A DNA stretch of 50,095 nt from Gemmatimonadota bacterium (GCA_025358315.1 JANYKA010000244.1:1-50095); one strand, 5' to 3'. Shown: positions 1 to 10,658, counted from the first letter of the stretch. Numbers and translations: made by a program. The notes: generated by a model from the letters alone, not told the origin.

Positions 1-37
1 GCTCGAAAGCCGGATCGGCGAGATGGGCGTGCGAATC

Positions 38-60
38 GAGAAAGCGCAGTGGGCTTTCTC
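38..60 (-). terminator. Hairpin immediately downstream of secF, putative terminator
   Basis: GAGAAAGC (38-45) / GCTTTCTC (53-60), perfect 8-bp stem with 7-nt loop, directly after the secF stop at 67-69; no strong T-run. Confidence 0.5.
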
Positions 61-66
61 CTCTGG

Positions 67-1029
67 TTACGCCGCCTTGGCGGCTCTCATTCCAGTGGCC
101 GAAGGCTTGGAGCCCTTCGGATCGGTCGATCGCGGATACTTGCTTTCGATCCAGAGGAGAATCGGCGAGGCTACGTAGATGGAGCTGAAGGTACCGGTGA
201 TGATGCCGAAGGCCATTACGTAAGCAAAGGGTCGAATCACCGGGCCGGCGAAAAAGAGGAGGGCCAGCGTCGCAGCGAGCGCCGTCGCATGGGTGAGGAT
301 AGACCGCGGCAGCGTTTCGTTGACGGCGCGGTTGAGTGTGTCGTAGAGGGCTTCGCGTCGGTTCTTGCGCAGATTCTCGCGCACTCGATCGAAAATAATA
401 ATCGTATCGTTTAGCGAATACCCGATCACGGTCAACAGTGCCGCGATAATCGTCAACGAAATTTCCATGTGCATGATCTTCATGAACGCGATGGTCGTCA
501 GAATATCGTGCGCGGTCGCAATCACGGCGGCGAGGCCAAACCGCCATTCAAAGCGCCAAGCGAGATAGAGCAACGTGACGCCGAACGAGATGAGGATGGC
601 GAGGATCGCACCGCGACGCAGTTCGATGCCTACGCGCGGACCGACGGCCTCGGTGCTGACAACACGGAAGTTGTCTTTGCCGACGACACCGGCGACGGCT
701 GCGATGATTTCACGGGACACGACTTCTGCACCGCCCGCCGTACCAGCATCCTGGGCACGAACCGAATAGGTCGTGTCATCGCCGAACTGCTGAATCTGCG
801 GCTCTTTCACCTTACCGGACTCGAGCGCCGCACGGAGCGCGGCAACATCGGGCGGCTTGTTGAACACCAGTTGCATTGAGGTGCCGCCGGTAAATTCAAT
901 GCTGTATTCGAAGCCGCCCTTGATGACCAGTGATATCAAGCCAAAGGCGATGAAGAGGACGGTGAGTACCACGGCGGTGCGCCACCAGCGGATGAAATCG
1001 TATTTGGTGTCGTGCAGGATTCGCAGCAT
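67..1029 (-). CDS. secF: Protein translocase subunit SecF
   Basis: 320 aa ORF; FTGGTSMQLVF and the GYSLNDTIIIFDRVREN motif typical of SecF; adjacent to secD. Confidence 0.95.
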   Translation of the reverse strand: MLRILHDTKYDFIRWWRTAVVLTVLFIAFGLISLVIKGGFEYSIEFTGGTSMQLVFNKPPDVAALRAALESGKVKEPQIQQFGDDTTYSVRAQDAGTAGGAEVVSREIIAAVAGVVGKDNFRVVSTEAVGPRVGIELRRGAILAILISFGVTLLYLAWRFEWRFGLAAVIATAHDILTTIAFMKIMHMEISLTIIAALLTVIGYSLNDTIIIFDRVRENLRKNRREALYDTLNRAVNETLPRSILTHATALAATLALLFFAGPVIRPFAYVMAFGIITGTFSSIYVASPILLWIESKYPRSTDPKGSKPSATGMRAAKAA

Positions 1030-2663
1030 TAGATGCTCAGCGTCTCAGCCGCACGATTGCGGTTGAGCCAGATTAGGAAGAAGGTGCGAACGACGAAGAT
1101 CGACGTGACCATCGAGGCCGCGATACCGGCGAGCAGTGTGACGGCGAAGCCCTTCACCGGACCCGTGCCATACTGATAGAGCACAACGGCGGTCAACGCC
1201 GTCGAAACGTTGGAGTCGACAATCGCGCTCATCGCGTGGCGAAACCCTTCGTCGATCGCCGTGCGGACGGACTTGCCGTGCACCAGTTCTTCGCGGATGC
1301 GCTCGAAAATCAGCACGTTCGCATCAACAGCGATACCGATCGAGAGCACAAACCCGGCAAGGCCGGGGAGCGTGAGCACGGCACCGAATCCGGAGAGCGC
1401 CGCCAGCGTATACAGCAGATAGAGCGCGAGGCCGCAGACCGCGAGTACACCGGCGAACCGGTAGTAGCCGATCATTATTACCACGACCAGCGCAATGGCA
1501 ATCACGCCCGCGAGAATGCCCTTATTGACAGAATCCTGGCCAAGGCTCGCTCCGATGTTGCGAATCTCTACGATCTTGAGTGGAACGGGGAGCGCGCCGG
1601 CCCGCAGCACAATCGCGAGATCCTGCGCCGCGGCGAGCGAACCGCCGCCCATCGTGATCTGTCCGCGTGACCCGATCGCACTCTTAATGACCGGCGCACT
1701 CATGACGCGATCGTCAAGGACGATGGCCATGTAGTCGTTCACGTGTTTAGCCGTTTCGTTCTTGAATTTACGTCCGCCTTCATTGCTGAGCTGGAACTCG
1801 ACCACGACGCCTTCCGTGGGAACCGAATTGGGCTTGGCGTCGGTGACCGACTCGCCGGTGATGATTGGCCGCGCGTCCAGTACGTACAATGGACGCATCG
1901 TCCGGCCGCCCGAACTCACGGAGTCCGAACCCCATTTCAGCTGCTTGCCGGGCGGAAGCGCGGCCTGAATGTCGGGATTGGCCAGGTAGCTTTCGATCTC
2001 GGCCTGATCGGTCGTCGCGACGTAATACATACCGGGCAACTGTGACGGAGCCACTAGTTTCGAGAACGGACCGTTGGTTGCGGTCGCGCTATCGGCGGCC
2101 GCATTCTTTTTTGCCGTATCGGAGCCCGGCGTAAACAGCGACTTGATGCCTTGCTTCGCGCTGTCGCCCCGCACATCGGGCACCACCTTGCCCAGTTTCT
2201 TTTCTTTGACAATCCCGTCAAGCCGCGGCACGACTTTATCGAGCGCGCCCGTCTTGTCGGTAATTTGGAATTGCAGGAACGCCGCCTTCTGCACGACGTC
2301 GGTCGCCCGCTGTTGATCGTCGATGCCAGGCAGTTCAACAATTAACCGGTTGGAGCCGGTAATTTTTTGCACCACCGGCTCGGACACACCGAACTCGTCG
2401 ATGCGGGTCCGGACGACTTTAAGCGCACGATCGAGCGCGTCGCTCTTGTTGGCGACCGCCTGTTTGGATTCGTCGATCTCAAGCGTCAGGTGCATACCGC
2501 CCTGTAAGTCGAGACCGCGTTTGAGCGGTACGCGCTTGACGGTGTCGTACACAAACACGCCGTTGCGCTTCACGCGTTCGACGGTGGTCCGCGGGAACAG
2601 CGTCCACACGGACGCGAGCACGAGGGCGACAATCGTGAAGATTCGGTACTTCAGATTCGACAT
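1029..2663 (-). CDS. secD: Protein translocase subunit SecD
   Basis: 544 aa; [35 protein letters not shown] motifs. Confidence 0.96.
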   Translation of the reverse strand: MSNLKYRIFTIVALVLASVWTLFPRTTVERVKRNGVFVYDTVKRVPLKRGLDLQGGMHLTLEIDESKQAVANKSDALDRALKVVRTRIDEFGVSEPVVQKITGSNRLIVELPGIDDQQRATDVVQKAAFLQFQITDKTGALDKVVPRLDGIVKEKKLGKVVPDVRGDSAKQGIKSLFTPGSDTAKKNAAADSATATNGPFSKLVAPSQLPGMYYVATTDQAEIESYLANPDIQAALPPGKQLKWGSDSVSSGGRTMRPLYVLDARPIITGESVTDAKPNSVPTEGVVVEFQLSNEGGRKFKNETAKHVNDYMAIVLDDRVMSAPVIKSAIGSRGQITMGGGSLAAAQDLAIVLRAGALPVPLKIVEIRNIGASLGQDSVNKGILAGVIAIALVVVIMIGYYRFAGVLAVCGLALYLLYTLAALSGFGAVLTLPGLAGFVLSIGIAVDANVLIFERIREELVHGKSVRTAIDEGFRHAMSAIVDSNVSTALTAVVLYQYGTGPVKGFAVTLLAGIAASMVTSIFVVRTFFLIWLNRNRAAETLSI

Positions 2664-2711
2664 TCCGAAGCCGGGAAAGTTGATGGTTGATCTGTTTTAT
2701 CGGAGCCTAAA

Positions 2712-2740
2712 AGAATAGCCGAATGACAGCGCCTGGTCAA
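2712..2740 (-). promoter_or_regulatory. Putative sigma70-type promoter of secDF
   Basis: On minus strand TTGACC (2735-2740), 17-nt spacer, TATTCT (2712-2717), about 50 nt upstream of the secD start. Confidence 0.65.
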
Positions 2741-2772
2741 GCAATCTGCCGCTGTCGCAAGGAGTTGGGCCG

Positions 2773-3720
2773 TCATCGCATTCCGGCCCGGACACGGCCG
2801 ATTACCACCTTTGCGACGGCTTCGTCCGTCGCGAGTTGCTTCATCAACGCGCCAGCATTGGCAAACTTTCGCGTATCCCGCAAGCGACCGACAAAATCGA
2901 TGCGCACTCGGCTTCCGTACCAATCACCGCAAGCGTCGAACAAATGCGCCTCGAGCATTGTGGCCATTTCTCCGAACGTCGGCCGAGGCCCCAGGTTCAG
3001 CATGCCATCGTAGGTGCCGGAAGGTGTATGCGCACGAATCGCGTACACGCCCTCGGGCGGCAACAGTTTCCGCGACGACGGTGACGCCAGATTCAGCGTG
3101 CGGAATCCGAGCAGGCGACCGCGCCCGGCGCCGTGGACAACCACCCCGCTCATCGAATAGTGGCGGGCTAGCCCGTCAGCGGCGCGCGCCAGATCACCGC
3201 CGGCAACAGCCCGGCGAATTGCCGTCGACGAAATCGGGCGACCATCGCCGGCCGCTACCGGTGGCACGACCGTCACGTGAAATCCACGCTTCGCGCCAAG
3301 CACCTTGAGTACGTCCGCATCACCGGTGCGGCCACGGCCGAACCCATGATCATATCCGACGAGCAACTCTGTCATCCCAAAGCGCCGCCGCAACACTTCA
3401 TCGACAAACTGGATGGCGTCGTACGCGGCGAGGGTCCGGGTGAACGGGACCACCACGGTATAGTCGAGGCCGCTCTCCACAAGCGCTTCGGTTTTTTCGT
3501 CGCCGGTCGTCAACAACAGAGGCGCAGCTGCCGGATTCACCACGTCAAGCGGATGGGGAGCAAAGGTGACCAGTACGCTCCGAAAACCGGTTTCGCGCGC
3601 CCGGGCTGCCAGCCGGTCAAGCACCAGTCGATGGCCGCGGTGTACGCCGTCGAAACTTCCGACCGTCAGCACAGTGCCTTTCGTGTCCGGCGGCAGTCCG
3701 CTGTCGTAACCGGCCTTCAT
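2773..3720 (-). CDS. ribF: Bifunctional riboflavin kinase/FAD synthetase
   Basis: GSFDGVHRGHRLVLDRL, YDHGFGRGRTGD, RTLNL and PRPTFG motifs. Confidence 0.94.
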   Translation of the reverse strand: MKAGYDSGLPPDTKGTVLTVGSFDGVHRGHRLVLDRLAARARETGFRSVLVTFAPHPLDVVNPAAAPLLLTTGDEKTEALVESGLDYTVVVPFTRTLAAYDAIQFVDEVLRRRFGMTELLVGYDHGFGRGRTGDADVLKVLGAKRGFHVTVVPPVAAGDGRPISSTAIRRAVAGGDLARAADGLARHYSMSGVVVHGAGRGRLLGFRTLNLASPSSRKLLPPEGVYAIRAHTPSGTYDGMLNLGPRPTFGEMATMLEAHLFDACGDWYGSRVRIDFVGRLRDTRKFANAGALMKQLATDEAVAKVVIGRVRAGMR

Positions 3721-4661
3721 TTGGGTGGCACCTCACGCATCACGACGCGCGGCTGCCAGCGGTCGCCATACTCCGACGAACGCCGCTCGGCAAACGCGAT
3801 GAGCGCGCCCGGCAGCGATTTGTCCACGAGCGCAGCGAATTGCCCCGGCTCACGCGCCTCCACATCAATACCGCGTGTGACCAGCACTATTTCGTCATCC
3901 GTCACGGTCTGTTGCAGATACCCACCGAGCGCCGCCAACGGTGGCGCCAGCACCGCGCGCTTCTCCCGTAGATCTTCGAGGGTAGCCGCGCCGATAACGG
4001 AAAAAATCCCAGCTTGCGTCCGCCGGAGCGCAATGAGATGCGCCGCACTTCCGACGGCGACCGCGAGATCACGGGCCAATGCGCGGACGTATGTCCCGCC
4101 ACCGCACGAGACATACAGGCGGCACGCGGTCACGGCATCGGGCGTGCCTTGAAAATCATAGAGCCGCAACTCGTGAATTGTAATTCGCACCGGAGCCAGC
4201 TCGACCGCGATGCCTTTGCGGGCGAGATCGTAGGCGCGCTGGCCGTCAATGCGCTTCGCAGAATACGACGATGGCACCTGGTCGATCTCGCCTGTAAACG
4301 ACGGCAACACAGCTTCCAGGGCGGCGCGGGATGGTAGTGGCGCATCACGGACCACCGTTCCCTGCAAATCGTCAGTGTCGGTCTCGGCGCCAAATTGTAG
4401 TTGCGCTTCGTATCGCTTGGGATCGTCGTGAACATACTGGATTAACCGCGTCGCGCGCCCGGCGAACAGCACGAGCAGGCCGGTGGCGAAAGGATCCAGC
4501 GTGCCGCCATGCCCAATGCGTTTTTCAGAGAGTGACCGTCGCGCCAACGCGACGACGTCATGTGACGAAACGCCGGCCGGTTTATCGACGAGCAGGACGC
4601 CGTCAGCGCCCGTCGTCGTCGTCGGTTTTATTGGGTGCGTTTGTATCTTCCGGCCCGGCAT
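3717..4661 (-). CDS. truB: tRNA pseudouridine(55) synthase TruB
   Basis: [31 protein letters not shown] motifs; start chosen at the internal ATG because the longer ORF runs through rbfA. Confidence 0.93.
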   Translation of the reverse strand: MPGRKIQTHPIKPTTTTGADGVLLVDKPAGVSSHDVVALARRSLSEKRIGHGGTLDPFATGLLVLFAGRATRLIQYVHDDPKRYEAQLQFGAETDTDDLQGTVVRDAPLPSRAALEAVLPSFTGEIDQVPSSYSAKRIDGQRAYDLARKGIAVELAPVRITIHELRLYDFQGTPDAVTACRLYVSCGGGTYVRALARDLAVAVGSAAHLIALRRTQAGIFSVIGAATLEDLREKRAVLAPPLAALGGYLQQTVTDDEIVLVTRGIDVEAREPGQFAALVDKSLPGALIAFAERRSSEYGDRWQPRVVMREVPPK

Positions 4662-5022
4662 CGGTCGCCGGGCGGAGCCCGCTGAGCAAAGTTTCAATAC
4701 GCGCGGCGCGAGCGATACTTTCGTCTTGCTTGAAATTAATATGCGGCGCGACGCGTAACTTGAGGGCCCGACCCACCCGCCCACGAAGGCCGAGCGCGAC
4801 ACTTTGCAAACCGGTCATGGTGCGCTCACGCTCTTCGTCGGTGGTGCCGTAAATGCTGACGTAAATGATGGCCGCACCCAAGTCACGCGTCATCTCGACC
4901 GCCGTGACCGTGACGAGCCCAACGACGCGCGGATCCTTGACGCCGGTGGCGAGGAATGCGGCGACCTCTTCACGGACCGCTTCGGCGACGCGATCAGGAC
5001 GACGGGTATCGCGCTGCGGCAT
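4603..5022 (-). CDS. rbfA: Ribosome-binding factor A
   Basis: [37 protein letters not shown]; operon position. Confidence 0.92.
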   Translation of the reverse strand: MPQRDTRRPDRVAEAVREEVAAFLATGVKDPRVVGLVTVTAVEMTRDLGAAIIYVSIYGTTDEERERTMTGLQSVALGLRGRVGRALKLRVAPHINFKQDESIARAARIETLLSGLRPATDAGPEDTNAPNKTDDDDGR

Positions 5023-5028
5023 GAAGAC

Positions 5029-7776
5029 CTATGAGGCCGCAGGTGAGTCGAGCGTACGCGCCACGGATTCGCGACGGTAGCATTCGAACATATCGCCGAC
5101 TTTGACGTCGTTGAAATTTTCAATGCCGATGCCGCACTCGAACCCGTCCTTGACTTCCTTCACATCATCCTTGAACCGGCGCAGCGAGCCAATCGTGCCA
5201 TCGTACACTTCCGCACCATCGCGAATCACCCGCACGCGGCCCTGCCGGGTCATGATGCCGCTGCGCACAATGCAGCCGGCAATCGTGCCGATCTTCGACA
5301 CCTTGAACGTCTCGCGCACTTCGGCTTCGCCAGAGATGATTTCCTTCTCGTCCGGGCGGAGCATGCCTTCGAGTGCGGCACGCACATCGGCGACCGCTTC
5401 GTAAATAATCTTGTACAGTTTGATGTCCACGCCTTCACGTTCGGCCGCCGACCGGGCCTTGTTGTCGGGGCGCACATGGAAACCGATGATGATCGCGCCG
5501 GCAGCCTTGGCGAGCAGGATATCGCCCTCGGTCACCGCGCCGACGCCACGCTGAATCACTTCGACCTGCACTTCGGCGTTCGACAGGTGCGACAGTGCAT
5601 CGGCCAGAGCTTCGGCCGGACCGCCCTGGTCGGCCTTAATGAGCAGTTTGAGCGTGCGCTTTTCGCCGGCCGCAGCATGGGCCATAAAATCTTCAAGCGA
5701 CACCGCGCCCTTGCTGGTGCGGCGGCTCTTGGCTTCGCGGTCGAGACGTTCGCGGCGCTGCGCAATGTCACGCGCTTCGGCGGAATCTTCGACGACGAGA
5801 AACTGATCGCCGGCCATCGGGACGCCGACCATGCCGAGCACCTGCACCGGAATCGCCGGGCCGGCAGCTTTGACCGGCTTGCCGCGTTCATCGAGCAACG
5901 CGCGCACGCGACCGGAGAACAGGCCGCAGATGAAATCGTCGCCGACGTGGAGTGTGCCGTTCTGCACGAGAATCGTTGCCACGGGGCCTTTGCCGGCGTC
6001 GAGCTGCGCTTCGACCACCGAACCCGCGGCGCGGCGATCGGGGTTCGCCTTGAGGTCGAGAATTTCGGCCTGCAGCAGAATCTGATCGATCAGCGTGTTG
6101 ACGTTCGTGCCTTTCTTGGCCGAGATCTCGGAATGCAGGACCTGACCGCCGAACTCTTCGAGCACCACGCCATAGTTCAGCAGCTCCTGCTTCACTTTCA
6201 TTACGTTCGCCGACGGCAAGTCGATCTTGTTGATCGCAACGATAATCGGCACACCGGCATTCTTGGCGTGCGAGATCGCTTCGATGGTCTGCGGCATGAT
6301 CGAGTCGTCGGCCGCCACGACCAGCACGACGATATCGGTGACTTGAGCGCCACGGGCACGCATGGCCGTAAACGCTTCGTGACCAGGCGTGTCGAGGAAG
6401 GTGACCATCTTCCCGCCCGGCGTGGTGACGTGGTACGCGCCGATATGCTGTGTAATTCCGCCTGCTTCACCAGCCACGACATTCGCTTTGCGGATAAAGT
6501 CGAGCAGCGATGTTTTGCCGTGATCGACGTGACCCATAATCGTGACGACCGGCGGACGCGATTTGAGCGTTTCCGGTGCGTCCTTTTCGACTTCGGTCGG
6601 TGCGGCGGCGTACTCTTCTTCGCGCTGCGCGGCAAAACCGAACTCGCTGGCGATCAATTCGATCTGGTCGAAATCGAGACGCTGGTTGATGGTGACCATC
6701 AACCCAAGATTTTTGAATGCGAACGAGACGATCTGCGTGGCCGGAATCTTGAGGATGTCGGCCAGCTCGCTCACGGTGATGAATTCGTTGACACGTACGA
6801 GCTTTTTCTCGCGCTCGGCCATCTCGGCGCGTTGTGCCTCGAGTTCTTCACGCGAGCCGTCGTCACGCATACCACGACGTTTCGGGCCGGGTCCGCCCAT
6901 CTGGCGCATGGTGCGCGAGATGTTCGCCGACACGGCTTCTTGATCGACCTGACCGCGCTTGCCCTTCTTGCGACGCGGGCCGGAGCTTGGCGCACCAGTT
7001 CCAACGCTGCTGCCCATGCTTGGCCGACGATCGTCACGGCGTGACACACCGCCGCCACTGCCGCTGCCCGGAGTGGCCGAAGCCACCGGGCGCGGCGGGA
7101 ACGGCAAGTTGCTGCCGGGCGAACCGCCGGGGCGCTGGCGCGGTGCGGCGGGCACCACGGAACGCGGGCGCGGGCGATCGGCGTAACTGGGTTCGGAGGA
7201 GTAGGTCGTCATCTGGGCCGGCGGCGCGACTGGCGCGGCCGGCGGAGCGGGAGGCGGCGTCGGACGTGCTGGCGCGACCTCGGTGACCGGTTTCTGCTCC
7301 GATTCGACTACCGGTTCTGGTGCGCGCTTGACGATCGGCGCGTCGACCACGGGTTCAGCTGCTACCGCAACTACCGGGACGATGGGAGCAACGGGTTCCT
7401 CGACCACTGGCGGCAAATCGATCTTTCGCCGACGGGTAGTGGTTTTCGCTTCCGGCTCCGGCGCTGGTTCCGGTTCGGCCTTGGCTTTGCTCTTGGTGGT
7501 CTTCGGCTTTGCTGATGCCGCCGGCTTTTCGTCGGTGACGGCGTCGGATGCGGCAGAGGTGCGCCGACGGCGTGCCGGTGCGGCCGCCGCGGTCGACTTG
7601 GCGACGCGGGCGCGCTTCTCACGCTCCCAGCGCGCACGGGCCCGCGCGATCTGGTCGTCGGTGAGTTGGCTCAAATGACTGCGGACGACGACATCGAGCG
7701 CGCGAAGCATGGTGATGACTTCGTCGCTTGGAATGCCGAATTCGGCCGCTAAATCGTGAACCCGAAGCTTGGTCAA
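5029..7776 (-). CDS. infB: Translation initiation factor IF-2
   Basis: 915 aa; GHVDHGKTSLLD, DTPGHEAFTAMRARGA, NKIDLP; long low-complexity N-terminal region. Confidence 0.98.
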   Translation of the reverse strand: MTKLRVHDLAAEFGIPSDEVITMLRALDVVVRSHLSQLTDDQIARARARWEREKRARVAKSTAAAAPARRRRTSAASDAVTDEKPAASAKPKTTKSKAKAEPEPAPEPEAKTTTRRRKIDLPPVVEEPVAPIVPVVAVAAEPVVDAPIVKRAPEPVVESEQKPVTEVAPARPTPPPAPPAAPVAPPAQMTTYSSEPSYADRPRPRSVVPAAPRQRPGGSPGSNLPFPPRPVASATPGSGSGGGVSRRDDRRPSMGSSVGTGAPSSGPRRKKGKRGQVDQEAVSANISRTMRQMGGPGPKRRGMRDDGSREELEAQRAEMAEREKKLVRVNEFITVSELADILKIPATQIVSFAFKNLGLMVTINQRLDFDQIELIASEFGFAAQREEEYAAAPTEVEKDAPETLKSRPPVVTIMGHVDHGKTSLLDFIRKANVVAGEAGGITQHIGAYHVTTPGGKMVTFLDTPGHEAFTAMRARGAQVTDIVVLVVAADDSIMPQTIEAISHAKNAGVPIIVAINKIDLPSANVMKVKQELLNYGVVLEEFGGQVLHSEISAKKGTNVNTLIDQILLQAEILDLKANPDRRAAGSVVEAQLDAGKGPVATILVQNGTLHVGDDFICGLFSGRVRALLDERGKPVKAAGPAIPVQVLGMVGVPMAGDQFLVVEDSAEARDIAQRRERLDREAKSRRTSKGAVSLEDFMAHAAAGEKRTLKLLIKADQGGPAEALADALSHLSNAEVQVEVIQRGVGAVTEGDILLAKAAGAIIIGFHVRPDNKARSAAEREGVDIKLYKIIYEAVADVRAALEGMLRPDEKEIISGEAEVRETFKVSKIGTIAGCIVRSGIMTRQGRVRVIRDGAEVYDGTIGSLRRFKDDVKEVKDGFECGIGIENFNDVKVGDMFECYRRESVARTLDSPAAS

Positions 7777-7797
7777 AACGTTTTCCCCTTTGCGTTC

Positions 7798-8139
7798 TTA
7801 TTTTTCGTACGCGTTCGCCACTGTTGCATCGAGAATGCCGCACATGCCTTTCGCCAAATGCGCATCGACAATACCAATCACCGTCGTCGCTTCCCGATTG
7901 ACTGCCCCGCCCAGGGTTGCAGCGGATTGCACCTCGATCGTTCGCACCTTCTTGGCTTCCAGCAACGGCACGATCTTGTTCAAACTGTTCTTGGATGCGT
8001 CAACGGCCACAAACGCGAGCAAGAGCGTTCCCTTGCCCGCCGCCTCACGCACCCGATCCACTCCTACGACCACCAACCGTCCGCGCAACCCGATGCCGAT
8101 CAATCCGAGGAGGCGCTGCTCGACGGCTGCGGCAATCAC
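7798..8139 (-). CDS. L7Ae/L30e-family ribosomal-like protein (YlxQ type)
   Basis: 113 aa L7Ae-like fold pattern; between nusA and infB, overlapping nusA by 4 nt. Confidence 0.75.
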   Translation of the reverse strand: MIAAAVEQRLLGLIGIGLRGRLVVVGVDRVREAAGKGTLLLAFVAVDASKNSLNKIVPLLEAKKVRTIEVQSAATLGGAVNREATTVIGIVDAHLAKGMCGILDATVANAYEK

Positions 8140-9509
8140 TTGGCGTCTGACGCAGCCGGACTTTCGGTTTTGCCTGCATCGGCCGACATCACATCGGCGG
8201 TCGCATCATTGCCATCGTCTGTCAGTTCGTCGATCAGTTTCATAATACGATCGGCTTCTTCCGGCGCGATGCCGGGAAGCTTGAGGAAATCCTCGCGCTC
8301 CAAGTCGATGATGTCGTTCAACGTCTTGTAGCCGCCGGACTCGAGGACCGCGACCGTTCCCGGCGGCAGGCCTTCGATGTCGGACAATTTGACGTCGGCC
8401 GCTTCGTCCGCTTCCGGCTCTTCCGGCAACGGCGCGAAGAGCGGAACGTCTCCGCCGCGTTCCAGCCACTCGCGGCTCGAATACAAATCAATTTTCCATT
8501 CCGTGATTTCCGAGGCAAGCCGCACATTCTGTCCGTTGCGGCCGATGGCCAGCGAAAGCTGGTCTTCGTCCACGACGGCCTGAATTGTTTTGGTGGCCGC
8601 ATCGCTGAAGACGCGGGCGACTTTCGCCGGTGCGAGCGCAAGCTTTGCGAACCGCTCCGGATCACTTGACCACGGAACGATGTCAATGCGCTCACCGCCA
8701 AGTTCCTGGACGACCGCCTGCACACGCGAGCCCTTGAGCCCGACGCAGGCGCCCACCGGATCGATCGAGTCATCCTTGGATATCACGGCAATCTTTGTGC
8801 GGCTGCCGACTTCACGGCTCGACGCCTTGATCTCGACGATGCCCTGCTGGATCTCCGGCACCTCGAGTTTAAACAGCGCTTTGACGAACATCGCATCGCC
8901 GCGCGACAGCACAAGGCGCGGGCCTTTGGGCGTCTCTTCGATTTTTTTGAGCACGGCGCGAATCGGTTCGCCCTGCTTGTAATCTTCGCGGTGATTCTGT
9001 TCGCGATACGGAATGATCGCTTCGGCTTCGCGGAACTTGTTGAGCATCACGACAATCTTACCACGTTCAATCTGCTGGATTTCGCCAGAGAGCAAATCGC
9101 CGACGCGGGAGTTGAACTCGTCACGAATCTTCGTGCGCTCGCCTTCACGAACGCGCTGAATAATGCGCTGTTTGGCCGCCTGCACGGCCGACCGCCCAAA
9201 CTCGGCGAAATCGACCGGAATCTCCATGACGTCGCCGATCTGATAGTCGGGATCTTCAAAACGCGCTTCTTCGAGCGTGATGTCGCGCGCCGGATCTTCG
9301 ACCGTCTCGACGACATTCTTGAGAAGGACAATGCGGATCTCGCCTTTGTCTTCGTCAATGTCGACTTCGGCCTGCACAGTAGGGCCGTGCTTCTTGGTCA
9401 CGGCGGCGTGAATGCCGTCTTGGAGTAGCTCGCGCAATTCACTGCGCTCGATCTGCTTAAGCGTCGAGAGTTCGCGAATCGCGGTGAGAATTTCAGCCGA
9501 ACCAGCCAT
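8136..9509 (-). CDS. nusA: Transcription termination/antitermination factor NusA
   Basis: 457 aa; S1/KH region DPVGACVGLKGSRVQAVVQELGGERIDIV, IGRNGQNVRLASEITEW. Confidence 0.97.
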   Translation of the reverse strand: MAGSAEILTAIRELSTLKQIERSELRELLQDGIHAAVTKKHGPTVQAEVDIDEDKGEIRIVLLKNVVETVEDPARDITLEEARFEDPDYQIGDVMEIPVDFAEFGRSAVQAAKQRIIQRVREGERTKIRDEFNSRVGDLLSGEIQQIERGKIVVMLNKFREAEAIIPYREQNHREDYKQGEPIRAVLKKIEETPKGPRLVLSRGDAMFVKALFKLEVPEIQQGIVEIKASSREVGSRTKIAVISKDDSIDPVGACVGLKGSRVQAVVQELGGERIDIVPWSSDPERFAKLALAPAKVARVFSDAATKTIQAVVDEDQLSLAIGRNGQNVRLASEITEWKIDLYSSREWLERGGDVPLFAPLPEEPEADEAADVKLSDIEGLPPGTVAVLESGGYKTLNDIIDLEREDFLKLPGIAPEEADRIMKLIDELTDDGNDATADVMSADAGKTESPAASDAK

Positions 9510-9518
9510 CAGAAACTC

Positions 9519-9995
9519 CTACGGTTTCCAGTGGAACGCGAGGCGGGCTTCCGAGATATCCGCCAGCGCCAAATGGTGCTCATTGCCTTTCACATCGCGC
9601 AGGACGACCCGCTCCTGTGCGCCCTCGTCCTGCACCGCCACAATCTCCAAATCTGCCCGGCCGCCAAGCATAGCAAGCTGAGTACTCGTCACCGTAGCCC
9701 GACGACCGACAAATCGCCGCCACTCAGCGAACGTGCGCAATGGGCGCTCCATTCCCGGTGACGACACTTCCAGCACGTATCGTCCGTCAATCACGCCCGG
9801 CAATTGATCAAGTTTCGCTTCGATCGCCCGCGAGGCTTTCTCACAATCGCCGACTTGCACCTTCTCGAGGTCTGTACGATCAATGCGAACATCGAGGACT
9901 GGGCGACTTTTGCTTCCCCCGACCCGCAGTTCGACCAGCTCGTATCCGAGAGGCTCAAGTTCAGCAACCACAATCTGTTCCAGTGCTTGCTTCAC
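9519..9995 (-). CDS. rimP: Ribosome maturation factor RimP
   Basis: LEPLGYELVELRVGG, VLEVSSPGMERPL; GTG start chosen at 9995; the ORF extends in frame to 10079. Confidence 0.9.
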   Translation of the reverse strand: MKQALEQIVVAELEPLGYELVELRVGGSKSRPVLDVRIDRTDLEKVQVGDCEKASRAIEAKLDQLPGVIDGRYVLEVSSPGMERPLRTFAEWRRFVGRRATVTSTQLAMLGGRADLEIVAVQDEGAQERVVLRDVKGNEHHLALADISEARLAFHWKP

Positions 9996-10031
9996 GTTGG
10001 TTCTCTGCCTCGAACAAAGACAAACACAGAC

Positions 10032-10061
10032 AAAAAAATGTGGGGAGACCTTCCCCCACAT
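10032..10061 (-). terminator. Intrinsic terminator in the rimP-nusA-infB leader (putative attenuator)
   Basis: Minus strand ATGTGGGGGAAGGTCTCCCCACATTTTTTTG: 8-bp perfect stem ATGTGGGG/CCCCACAT plus run of 7 T, between promoter and rimP start. Confidence 0.8.
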
Positions 10062-10097
10062 CGCGGCCGGCGACCTCAAACGTCGCTCAGACTCCTA

Positions 10098-10126
10098 ATC
10101 ATAGATGGAGACGGGAGCACAGTCAA
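10098..10126 (-). promoter_or_regulatory. Sigma70-type promoter of the rimP-nusA-infB operon
   Basis: Minus strand TTGACT (10121-10126), 17 nt, TATGAT (10098-10103). Confidence 0.8.
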
Positions 10127-10183
10127 GGACGCACCCGGTGCGGAAAGCCTTTGATGCGTTTGCACTGTGGCTAGTTTTTCATC

Positions 10184-10624
10184 GTGAGCAATGCGACGAA
10201 GAGTGCTCCTCTTCCCCATCCAGTCCTGATTTACGACGGATTGTGCAAGTTCTGCCATCGTGCAGTGCAGTTCGCGCTCGCGCACGATTCCTGTGGCGTG
10301 ATACGGTTCGCGCCGCTTCAGGGTGCCTTCGCTCGCGCCCTGCTGGCACGGCGCCCCGAGCTCCGGGAAGTCGACTCGCTGATTTTCGTCGAAGCGGACC
10401 CTGAGACCGGCGCCGAGGTAATCTCTACACGTTCCGATGCCGTACTCCGCCTGTCGAACTACATGGGCGATGGTTGGCGTGCGATGTCGTTGCTGCGAAT
10501 AGTCCCCGCAGCGATTCGAAACGGCGCGTACGCACAGTTCGCGCGCGTACGGTATCGCGTGTTCGGCAGGTACGAAGTGTGCCCGTTGCCGTCTGCGGCG
10601 CAGCGGGCGCGGTTTATCGACTGA
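10184..10624 (+). CDS. DCC-family thiol-disulfide oxidoreductase (DUF393)
   Basis: VLIYDGLCKFCHRAVQFAL (DGxCxxC) motif; GTG start. Confidence 0.88.
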   Translation: MSNATKSAPLPHPVLIYDGLCKFCHRAVQFALAHDSCGVIRFAPLQGAFARALLARRPELREVDSLIFVEADPETGAEVISTRSDAVLRLSNYMGDGWRAMSLLRIVPAAIRNGAYAQFARVRYRVFGRYEVCPLPSAAQRARFID

Positions 10625-10643
10625 GGGGCTACGTGGTCAGGTG

Positions 10644-10658
10644 CGCTGGCGGCCAGCG
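10644..10658. terminator. Hairpin between convergent DCC and ppk2 genes
   Basis: CGCTGG-cgg-CCAGCG in the intergenic space of convergent genes; no strong T-run. Confidence 0.35.

Noticed and set aside
5476-7044. 522-aa plus-strand ORF antisense to infB
   Set aside because: Lies wholly opposite a confidently identified IF-2 gene; His/Asp/Arg-rich translation typical of antisense frames in high-GC DNA.
10032-10061. Terminator serving a convergent upstream gene
   Set aside because: The neighbour at 10184 is divergent on the plus strand, so a leader role for rimP fits better than an ordinary gene-end terminator.
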